Assembly: GCA_016702415.1 (NCBI GenBank)
Contig: JADJEA010000014.1
Coordinates: 1-20,661 of the forward strand
Direction of reading: 5' to 3'
From: Nostocoides sp.
Lineage (GTDB): Bacteria > Actinomycetota > Actinomycetes > Actinomycetales > Dermatophilaceae
DNA length: 20,661 nucleotides
Shown piece after piece: positions 8,479-15,956 of the stretch (position 1 is the first letter of the stretch; every line of letters starts with the position of its first letter). The position numbers were made by a program, and so were the translations under genes. The notes under the pieces were generated by a model. It was not told the origin of the DNA and searched no databases. It was given only the letters and a program-made list of their open reading frames with translations.

Positions 8479-8664
8479 CTAGATGCCTAGTCGGTCGCGA
8501 ATCCATCGAAGGATCGTGTCAAAGGCGATGCCTCTGATGATCCAGTCGTAGACCTGGCGCCAGTTGTTATATGCCCAGGCCACCACCTTGCTGATGACGC
8601 TGTAGCCATACCTCCAGACGACAGACCAGCACCATTGAATGAATCGCAGAAAAACGCTCCACAT
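8479..8664 (-). CDS. Leaderless class II bacteriocin, aureocin A53/lacticin Q-like
   Basis: Intact 61-residue peptide from ATG 8664 to TAG 8479. It has no leader or double-glycine site, 8 Trp (residues 2, 11, 13, 17, 30, 35, 41, 54), 7 Arg plus 1 Lys against 3 Asp (net about +5), and one Cys (12). The C-terminal 35 residues (V27-I61) align without gaps to lacticin Q as I remember it, with about 13 identities. Shared positions include W30-A31, N34, D40-W41, G45, A47, D49, I55 and the terminal L59-G60-I61; the N-terminal FLRFIQ matches FLKVVQ. This pattern of amphipathic helices with regularly spaced Trp defines the aureocin A53-like family, which acts by disrupting target membranes. A near-perfect Shine-Dalgarno site precedes it, and PH-domain and ABC genes follow. 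G+C is about 53% by hand count, with AGG, AGA and CTA codons unlike its neighbours, suggesting transfer. Alternative reading: a small membrane toxin. Confidence 0.82.
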   Translation of the reverse strand: MWSVFLRFIQWCWSVVWRYGYSVISKVVAWAYNNWRQVYDWIIRGIAFDTILRWIRDRLGI

Positions 8665-8668
8665 GGTT

Positions 8669-8679
8669 TCACCTCCTTT
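8669..8679 (-). promoter_or_regulatory. Near-perfect Shine-Dalgarno site of the bacteriocin gene
   Basis: On the minus strand the sequence reads AAAGGAGGTGA. It matches the anti-Shine-Dalgarno end of 16S rRNA over 10 or 11 bases, with GGAGG ending 7 bases before the ATG at 8664. It is the strongest such site in the window and fixes the start codon of the 61-residue peptide. Confidence 0.85.
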
Positions 8680-8688
8680 CTCAATTCG

Positions 8689-8745
8689 ATTCGCCTCGCT
8701 ACGGCCGGGCCTTGAAGCCCGTCTTGGTGTGCGTGAGAGGCGAAT
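8689..8745 (-). promoter_or_regulatory. 5'-UTR stem-loop just upstream of the bacteriocin ribosome site
   Basis: Perfect 9-base inverted repeat ATTCGCCTC (8689-8697) and GAGGCGAAT (8737-8745). A second stem lies inside it (CGGGC at 8706-8710, GCCCG at 8717-8721). An alternative pairing uses CAATTCG (8682-8688) with CGAATTG (8741-8747). The structure ends 9 bases upstream of the Shine-Dalgarno site and may control mRNA stability or translation. Confidence 0.5.
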
Positions 8746-8829
8746 TGGCGATAACTAAGGCCAGCAATCCACCTCTGCAACAGGAAGGTCTCGGATAGTG
8801 AGATTTCTCGTGAGTTCCCGCTATCTCAG

Positions 8830-8858
8830 ATGAAAGTGTATTCAATCCTGATTGTCAG
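8830..8858 (-). promoter_or_regulatory. Candidate promoter of the bacteriocin operon
   Basis: On the minus strand CTGACA (8853-8858; 5 of 6 matches to TTGACA) is followed after exactly 17 bases by TTTCAT (8830-8835; 4 of 6 matches to TATAAT). Transcription would start near 8823 and leave a roughly 158-base 5'-UTR containing the stem-loop at 8689-8745. Other weaker -10/-35 pairs exist in the same stretch. Confidence 0.35.
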
Positions 8859-8960
8859 AAGAGATTCATGAGGCACACCCTCGACGGCAGAGCGACGGAT
8901 GTCAATCGGTCGTCAGATCACGGATGGCTTCAAAGTCGTCGAGACACAGATGCATGGCCA

Positions 8961-9128
8961 GGACGACGCGCGGGCTCGCGACGAAGGAGGCTCTGGGCTG
9001 GGGCTCGCGATCGCGCGCGAACTCATTCGACGCAACGGGGGCGACATCCGACTTGCGGATGCCGCCCCGGCGTACGCGCTGTGGTGACGGTGCCAGCCGC
9101 CCCGCCGCCCAGCCGTGCCATTCACTAA
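8961..9128 (+). pseudogene. Second copy of the sensor kinase 3' end
   Basis: Bases 8961-9095 repeat 4525-4658 of the sensor kinase with 8 mismatches and one gap (about 93% identity by hand alignment). They encode the G2 box and C-terminus (GGSGLGLAIARELIRRN, then GGDIRLADAAP). No H-box, N-box or membrane part precedes it; upstream of 8961 the similarity stops abruptly. With one restored G near 9070 the frame ends VVTVPAAPPPSRAIH at TAA 9126-9128, overlapping the stop of the convergent DUF779 gene. In the kinase reading frame the substitutions relative to the first copy are third-position and synonymous, so this copy evolved as part of a working kinase gene and became a fragment recently. It marks the right boundary of the bacteriocin insertion. 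Confidence 0.85.
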
Positions 9129-9630
9129 GCGAGCCCGAAAGGCCTCAACTCGGCGTCGGTCAGCAGCCGGGACCGGATGATGAAGCGGACCCCTTCGGGC
9201 GCCTCCACCGAGAACCCGGACCCGCGGCCCGGCACGACGTCGATGGTGGGGGTGCGTGTGCTTCCAGTATTCGAACTGTGGCACCGACATCCCACATCGG
9301 CACCGCCGCTCGAGCCCGACATCAAGGTCGCCGAGGTAGACATCCGAGTCGCCGATGATGAGGTCGCCGTCGGGATAACACATCGGTGACGACCCGTCGC
9401 AGCAGCCACCGGACTGGTGGAACATCAGTGGCCCGTGCCGGTTAGTGAGGCGGCGCAGGAGAGCCGCCGCCTCACCGGTCACCGCAATGCGCGCATATGC
9501 CGTGTCGCCAGCGGCACCCGGCTCACCCGTGTCGCCAGCGGCACCCGGCTCACCCGTGTCGCCGGCGGCACCGGCTCACCGTGGCGTCTGGCGAACACGC
9601 GCCGTCACCCCCGCCCGCGTTTGGGACCAC
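9125..9630 (-). CDS. DUF779 family protein, partner of aldehyde dehydrogenase, frameshifted
   Basis: Small protein of the DUF779 family, regularly encoded beside ExaC/acetaldehyde dehydrogenases; its biochemical role is not established. The core (about 9260-9480) reads EAAALLRRLTNRHGPLMFHQ, then SGGCCDGSSPMCYPDGDLIIG, SDVYLGDLDVG and PQFEYWKHT, the signature of the family with its CC and MCYP cysteines. After a frameshift near 9255 it ends IDVVPGRGSGFSVEAPEGVR, FIIRSRLLTDAEL at TAG 9125-9127. It is downstream of and co-oriented with the aldehyde dehydrogenase. GTG 9482 starts the core. An upstream GTG at 9630 (AGGAAA 9 bases before it) would add an N-terminal extension holding a nine-residue repeat, but needs one frame correction near 9570. 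The start is therefore uncertain. Confidence 0.8.
9502..9580. repeat. 27-bp tandem repeat, three copies, upstream of DUF779 core
   Basis: Copies at 9502-9528, 9529-9555 (identical) and 9556-9580 (two bases shorter, one substitution), each starting GTGTCGCC and ending GGCTCACC. In the minus-strand frame leading into the DUF779 core they encode GEPGAAGDT three times. They may be a low-complexity N-terminal extension or an untranslated spacer. Confidence 0.8.
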
Positions 9631-9713
9631 CGAATGAGTTTCCTCAGGTGACCCCCGAACCCGGAGCGGGGCTGAAATGAGCGGACGGCATACCGCTGCT
9701 GGTGTCCATCGGT

Positions 9714-11235
<1,522 letters not shown>

Positions 11236-11540
11236 GCGGACCTCCGGGGTAGGTGCTGTTGGGTGTGATGTGGGAGTGCAAGACGCAGGTATGCCGTGAC
11301 GCCCGTCACTGTCCGGGCCTGGGCGCAGCGTAAGCAGCAGGACGCTGCAACCACGCTGCAACCTTGCTGCAACCACCCGGCACCGGGGCTGCAGCCTTGT
11401 CGCAGATGTCCACCGAACAGATCTGCTGGCATTGCTCCTGCGGTGGATGCGGACGCAGCACGAAGGGTTCGGCAAGTCGCCGAGCAATGCCAGCACTTCT
11501 GCCCACCTGGCTGTCACGTGAGGCGTCTAAGGTGCTGAAT
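11236..11540. promoter_or_regulatory. Divergent regulatory region of aldehyde dehydrogenase and VOC gene
   Basis: About 300 bases without a gene. It contains three copies of GCTGCAACC at an 11-base spacing (11342-11374), a related GCTGCAGCC at 11389-11397, one CGGCATAC motif (11289), and a perfect 14-base inverted repeat TGCTGGCATTGCTC (11424-11437) / GAGCAATGCCAGCA (11482-11495) with 44 bases between the arms. The direct repeats lie about 110-130 bases upstream of the aldehyde dehydrogenase start, a plausible activator position. No clear -10/-35 pair was identified. Confidence 0.55.
11342..11374. repeat. Three 11-base phased repeats, putative operator
   Basis: ACGCTGCAACC (11342), ACGCTGCAACC (11353) and TTGCTGCAACC (11364) follow one another at exactly one helical turn. 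This is typical of a repeated binding site on one face of the DNA. They are upstream of the aldehyde dehydrogenase. Confidence 0.6.
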
Positions 11541-11992
11541 ATGACGATGCGTCTGAACCCTATCTCCAATTCCGCACCGGTTCGCGTGAGGTTCTGGAGT
11601 TCTATGCCGAGGTCTTCGGCGGCACGCCCAACACGATGACATTCGGCGCGTTCGGGATGGACGGTCGCTGGCGGACCTCATCATGCACGGTGTGCTCGAA
11701 ACCCCGGCTGGCTTCACGATTATGGCCTCTGACACGCCGCCCGAGATGATGATGTTGCCCAACAGCACGCCTATCTGTCTGTCGGGCGATGACGCCGAGA
11801 CCCTGCGCGACTACTTGAGCCGACTGTCCGTCGGCGCGCGCATCAGACCCCTCTCGCGGTCAGATGTGGGGCGACGAATATGGCGCTCTCGTCGACAAAT
11901 ACGGCACGCAATGGCTCGTGGACATCTCGCCGGCACCTGCCAGCGACACACCTGCCGACGAGCCTTCCGACGATCCTTCCCGCGATCCCTGA
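11541..11992 (+). CDS. PhnB-like VOC-family protein, frameshifted
   Basis: Small protein of the vicinal-oxygen-chelate superfamily, PhnB/glyoxalase-like subgroup. ATG 11541 (AAGGTG 7 bases upstream) gives MTMRLNP. After a one-base shift come LQFRTGSREVLEFYAEVFGG and TPNTMTFGAFGMDG, the typical beta-alpha-beta start. MHGVLETPAGFTIMASDTPP, MMMLPNSTPICLSGDDAETL and LSVGA follow in a second frame, and MWGDEYGALVDKYGTQWLVD, then ISPAPASDTPADEP, in a third. The stop is TGA 11990-11992. About 150 codons matches the family, and three frameshifts are present. The function is not predictable; relatives include metal-independent binding proteins. It is followed after 11 bases by a second VOC gene and probably forms an operon with it. 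Confidence 0.82.
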
Positions 11993-12003
11993 GGACTGAG
12001 CCC

Positions 12004-12396
12004 ATGTCACGACCGATTCACTTCGAGATCAGGCCGACGACCTCGACCGCGCCAGGACTTCTACGCGGCGGTCTTCGGGTGGCGTTACGAGGACCACAGC
12101 GCGTTTACCGGCTCGCCTTACTGGGAGTCGTCACCGGCGAGGAGGGTATGCCGGGCATCAGCGGTGGTCTGCTGGGTCGCCCCGCGCCCCGCCGGGTCTG
12201 GGTCAAGGCGCTAATGCTGCCCGTGCTGACCATGGGGGTCGAGGACTACGACTCCGCCGCCGAGCGGATCCTCAAGGCCGGTGGTCAGGTGGCGTTGCCC
12301 AAGATGGCGTTGCCGGGGATGGCCTGGCAGGACTACTTCCTGGACACCGGGGGCAACACCTTCGGCATCCACCAGCCCGACCCCAACGCCGCCTAG
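12004..12396 (+). CDS. Glyoxalase/bleomycin-resistance-like VOC protein, frameshifted
   Basis: Second VOC-superfamily protein. ATG 12004 gives MSRPIHFEI. After a shift near 12035 the frame reads FYAAVFGWRYEDHSAFTGSP, then EEGMPGISGGLLGRPAP, followed by MGVEDYDSAAERILKAGGQV and ALPKMALPGMAWQDYFLDTG, then GNTFGIHQPDPNAA. These are the two beta-alpha-beta-beta-beta modules of the family (here PF00903-like). About 130 codons is the usual length, with two or three frameshifts in the first half. It probably shares a transcript with the VOC gene 11 bases upstream. GEEGMP contains one of the window's GTATGCCG motifs (12146). The substrate is unknown. Confidence 0.82.
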   Translation: MSRPIHFEIRPTTSTAPGLLRGGLRVALRGPQRVYRLALLGVVTGEEGMPGISGGLLGRPAPRRVWVKALMLPVLTMGVEDYDSAAERILKAGGQVALPKMALPGMAWQDYFLDTGGNTFGIHQPDPNAA

Positions 12397-12452
12397 CGGC
12401 CACGCGAGCACCCCTGACCCCCACCTGGGGGGAGGCCTCAGTGCTGACTCGG

Positions 12453-12510
12453 TGACGCAAATGGGTAGCTTCGTGGCTCAGAACGGCTCTCCAAGCCACC
12501 ATTTGCGTCA
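12453..12510. terminator. Bidirectional terminator between convergent VOC and GAF-regulator genes
   Basis: Perfect 12-base inverted repeat TGACGCAAATGG (12453-12464) / CCATTTGCGTCA (12499-12510), with an inner stem GTGGCT (12473-12478) / AGCCAC (12494-12499). It sits between two converging genes, where a two-way terminator is expected. No clear U-tract on either side. Confidence 0.65.
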
Positions 12511-12536
12511 GTTGGTCGGGGGTGGGCCGGTCCCAG

Positions 12537-13723
12537 CTAGACGAGGTCGCGTTCGAGGCGGGTGCTGACTCAGCGGCATTTGAGCGACCGGCCGCAACCG
12601 CAGCAGCAGGGACGACACCGGCAGGGCAGTCTGCTGACGTTGCCACATGACCCACATCATCGGCACCCCAGCGAGCGGGTCCACGCCACCATGAGATCTG
12701 GCTTGCCCGACGCCAACACCGCAGCTCCCAACTGCTCCTGCACCGACTCTCGCCGACTCACCACGCCTGGTGACTCCGATTGCGGAAGCAGGGGCCCGCG
12801 ATAACTCTGCAGCGCCTCGCGCACTCGCCCAGCCGCGAGATGCGCCATGACGTCTTTCAGTCGCACTCGGTGTCGACGACGAGCCAATACGGCCGGGACT
12901 GCACCACAGCGTCGCAACAACGCACGCAGCCGGGTCATCTCGGCGCGCATCGTCGAGAGTGGACGTCGCGGCATACACCTCGAGTTGGAGTTGCTCGGAG
13001 GTGAGCCCGGCGGGGTGATCGACGAGCACAGCGGGGATGTCGCTGTGGCGCGGCGATAGGCGCAAGGTCTTGCGGCCCGATCGCGGCGATGAGGTCAGGC
13101 AGGCCGAGGCCCTGCAGCCGCAGGACGTCCGGCGCCCGCGCCTCACGGGGCGGGCACCCAGAGTTGGCGCGCGCCCCGGTCGCAGCCAGCCGCGCAAGCT
13201 CCGACTCCGCCATCCGAGCGGCCGCGCGCACCATCGCGAGGTCTGCGGGGTCGCGACGTCCGGGCCGCCCGTGATGTCCACGAGGCCGGATGGCGCCCGT
13301 GTGGGGTCGTGGATGGGCGCGGCGGAGCAACTCCGCGGCGATGAGCCGGTTGTAATGCTCGGTCGAATGGACCTGGCTCGGGGCATCGGATGGAGGGCCG
13401 TGCCTGGGGCGTTTGTGCCGGCGCTGCCCTCGTCCCAGACCGAACCCTCGACAAAATGGATCCGCTCCGCCTGTCGCATGACCTCGCGTGGCCGCTCACC
13501 CAGAGCAGCTTGCCGTCAGCATCACCGACCGCCATGACGCAATCGCAGTCGACGGCAGCGCGACCGAGAACGTCATACAGCAGCAGGAAGACCGCCGACA
13601 GCGGGTGTGCCGCGCGATAGTCAGTGAGTTCGATCCGTCGAGTACCACGGGGGCCAGATGGCGGTCGGGGTCCACGCCCGCAGCCGACGACCGCACCCAT
13701 GACTCCGCGACGACAGTGCGCAC
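12537..13723 (-). CDS. GAF-domain transcriptional regulator with C-terminal winged helix, frameshifted
   Basis: DNA-binding regulator of the AcoR-like type found beside ExaC/DUF779 genes in actinobacteria, lacking an AAA domain. From GTG 13723: VRTVVAESWVRSSAAGVDPD, then a GAF domain: YRAAHPLSAVFLLLYDVLGR, DCDCVMAVGDADGKLLWVSG and IHFVEGSVWDEGSAGTNAPG near 13410-13640, LVDITGGPDVATPQT near 13260. The C-terminal part has GLTSEQLQLEVYAA and STMRAEMTRLRALLRR, an OmpR-like winged helix, then GRVREALQSYRGPLLPQSES and ESVQEQLGAAVLASGKPDL. With frame correction it ends STRLERDLV at TAG 12537-12539. At least five frameshifts. The reading frame stays open upstream of 13723 to about 13800, so the true start may be earlier. 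Probable role: sensing an aldehyde or alcohol signal and activating the dehydrogenase genes. Confidence 0.75.
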
Positions 13724-13798
13724 TCCTGGTATGCCGGGTACGCCTGGCGCTTCCCCTCGCCGTTCGTCTCCGCGCTGACGATTGGGGCTGGGCGCGCA

Positions 13799-13816
13799 GC
13801 GGGCCGTGTTGCCCGC
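13799..13816 (-). terminator. Possible weak hairpin downstream of the FadH-like gene
   Basis: Inverted repeat GCGGGC (13799-13804) / GCCCGC (13811-13816) with a 6-base loop lies between the FadH-like stop and the regulator. It is short and has no U-tract, so the assignment is tentative. Confidence 0.25.
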
Positions 13817-13963
13817 CGCCTCGTGAGCCCGCTGATCCCCTGGCCTAGTAGAACCCGATTGCCGACCCCGAACAAGGGGCCCGAACCTGTGAACGGCACG
13901 ACCTGGCAGGTCGAGCGGCGAGTCTGTCGCTCGACCCGCTCGACCGGCCTGGATGAGGGCAGG

Positions 13964-15847
13964 CTAAATGGCTGCGGCGACTTCGGTGCCCTGTTTGATC
14001 GCCCGCTTCGCATCGAGCTCGGCGGCCACGTCGGCGCCACCGATGAGCCGCACGTCGACCCGGAGTCGGCGAGGACGGCATACAGGTCGCGTTGTGGTTC
14101 CTGCCCCGGTCGCGAGGACAACGGTGTCGACTTCGAGGACCGTCGAGCGGTCGCCGACCCTGATGCGCAGCCCCGCGTCGTCGATCCGCTCGTAGACCGC
14201 GCCCGCGATGAAGGTGACGCCGCGGTTCTGGAGGACGGTCCCGGTGGATCCAGCCCGTGGTGCGTCCGAGTCCCGCGCCGACCCCAGAATCCTTGCGCTG
14301 CAACAGATAAACCCGGCGCCGGCGCGCCTCCTCGTGGGCTGTGTGGCCCGCCGCATTCTCGTATGCCGTGTCCGATGCCCACTCCGCGGCGAACGCGGCC
14401 GGGTCGAAGCGAGGTCGATGGACCGGGTGGGTGGAAGGTATTCGGCGACGTCGAAGCCGATGCCACCGGCACCCATGATCGCCACGGTCTTGCCGACTGG
14501 CGGCGCGTCCCGAGCCGCACATCAACCCCGGTGGCTTCGAGCTCGCCCCGGAAATACCGCAGCGTCTCGTCGAACTCCTCTTTGCCGGGGATCTGCTTGG
14601 CCAGGTTGAACTGCCCGCCAATCTCATGGGCCGCCTCAAACAAGGTGACGGCGTGACCGCGACCCGCAACGGTCGTCGCCGCCGCCACCCCCGCCGGCCC
14701 GCCACCAGCAACCGCGACCCGACGCGCGCCATCAGCAGCCACAGGCTCGATGTGCAGGATCGTCTCGTGGCACGCCCGTGGGTTGACCAGGCAGGACGTC
14801 ATCTCTTGCCGCTGAACGTGGGGTCCGGGCACGCCTGGTTGCGAGCAATGCAGGTGTTGATCCGATCTGCCTGTCCCGCAGCACTTTTAACGACAAAGTC
14901 AGGGTCAGCCAGAATGGCCGGGCCATCGAGACCAGGTCAGCCTGCCCCGAGGCGAGAATCTCCTCGGCGACGTCAAGCGTGTTGATCCAGTTGGTTTGTG
15001 ACGACCGGGATCGACACACCCCCCTATGACCTTGCCGGTCACCCACGCAAACGCCCCGCGCGCCCTCGTCGCGATCGTCAGGTGCGGGCCTCGTGCCAGC
15101 CGATGCCGGTGTTGATCATCGTCGCGCCGGCGGCCTCGGCCGCCTGCGCCAGCTCAGACCTCGTCAAGGTCGACCCCTCGTCGACGAGGTCGAGCATTGA
15201 CAGCCGATAGATGACGATGAAGTCCGGCCCCACTGCCGCACGCACCGCCCGCACGATCTCGACCGCGAACCGCATGCGGGCGGCATACTCTCCGCCCCAG
15301 GAGTCGGTGCGCGCGTTGGTGCGGGTCACGAGAACTGGTTGATGAGGGCCCCTCCGGACCCCATGATCTCGACCCCCGTCGTAGCCCGCGGATTTCGCGA
15401 GCGCCGCGCACCGGGCGAAGTCGCGGATCGTCTCCTCGACCTCCTCAGACGTGAGCTCGCGGGGGTGATCCGGTGAGATGGAGTGCCTGAATCGGGCTCG
15501 GGCCCACCGCTTTTAAGTGTGCGGCATACCGGCCGGCGTGGAGGATCTGGAGCGCGATGAGGCCGCCTTCGGCATGGACCGCGTCGGTGATGACCCGGTG
15601 CTCGGCAGCCTCCTCGGGCGTGCTCATCATCGCGGCGCCATGCAGCGCCCGCCCGGCGTCGTTGGGCGCGAAGCCACCCGTCACGATGAGCCCCGCGCCA
15701 CCCGCGCGCGCTCGGCATAGAACACTGCCATCCGCCCGAACCCGTCGGGGGCCTCTTCGAGGCCGACGTGCATCGAACCCATGATCTGCGATTGCGCATC
15801 GTCACGTGGCGGGTCGAGCAGAGCGAGCAGATGTGGTATGCCGTCAT
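13964..15847 (-). CDS. fadH: FadH-like NADPH 2,4-dienoyl-CoA reductase / old yellow enzyme, frameshifted
   Basis: Iron-sulfur flavoenzyme reducing 2,4-dienoyl-CoA during degradation of unsaturated fatty acids. ATG 15845-15847 is preceded by GGAGG. The N-terminal FMN barrel shows VTGGFAPNDAGRALHGAAMM, IALQILHAGRYAAHLKAVGP, NARTDSWGGEYAARMRFAVE and ATMINTGIGWHEAR. The barrel end includes ADLVSMARPFW. The cluster region reads NTCIARNQACPDPTFSGK, then TSCLVNPRACHE. The second half has a dinucleotide fold, RVAVAGGGPAGVAAATTVAG, and GGQFNLAKQIPGKEEFDETL, then IMGAGGIGFDVAEYL and IGGADVAAELDAKRAIKQGT. It ends at TAG 13964-13966. About 628 codons, slightly below the usual 670, with at least six frameshifts. 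One cluster cysteine appears as Arg (CIARNQAC instead of CIGCNQAC). It lies immediately downstream of the AIM24 gene. Confidence 0.85.
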
Positions 15848-15860
15848 GGCGGCCTCCGGG

Positions 15861-15956
15861 TTAGGCGGCGAGAGGGCGGTGGCCCCATCCCCGAACTGCC
15901 GCATCGGGCACGCTGGCGGCAATCTGCGGGTCGATAAAGGGTGACTTGGGGCTCAT
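15861..15956 (-). CDS. Short ORF, 31 residues, between AIM24 and FadH-like genes
   Basis: ATG 15954-15956 overlaps the AIM24 stop as ATGA, and the ORF ends at TAA 15861-15863, 13 bases before the FadH-like start. The peptide begins MSPKSPFIDPQIAASVPDAA and ends RPLAA, with no recognisable domain, membrane segment or signal. The tight ATGA coupling argues that it is translated. It might only carry ribosomes to the next gene, or be the relic of a longer gene broken by an indel. Confidence 0.35.
   Translation of the reverse strand: MSPKSPFIDPQIAASVPDAAVRGWGHRPLAA

Noticed and set aside
8479..8664. Reading the 61-residue peptide as a type I toxin or a fragment of a membrane protein.
   Set aside because: It has regularly spaced Trp and Arg rather than a single hydrophobic helix, matches the lacticin Q pattern to the last residue, and lies with PH-domain and ABC genes. 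This remains the main alternative.
8487..8780. A 97-codon minus-strand frame overlapping the bacteriocin gene.
   Set aside because: It has a TTG start without a ribosome site, and its C-terminal half is the bacteriocin DNA in another frame. The 61-residue frame has the strong ribosome site and family similarity.
4525..9128. Interpreting the two kinase 3' ends as attachment sites of a phage or integrative element with its own integrase.
   Set aside because: No integrase, excisionase or other mobility gene is recognisable in the interval. Only the repeat geometry supports integration.
11428..11441. GG-N10-GC spacing resembling a sigma-54 promoter.
   Set aside because: Actinobacteria generally lack sigma-54, and the GAF regulator here has no AAA activator domain. 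The match is minimal.
13621..14832. A 403-codon minus-strand frame spanning the FadH C-terminal half and the regulator N-terminus.
   Set aside because: It is a chance fusion created by frameshifts. Family motifs show two genes ending at 13964 and starting near 13723.
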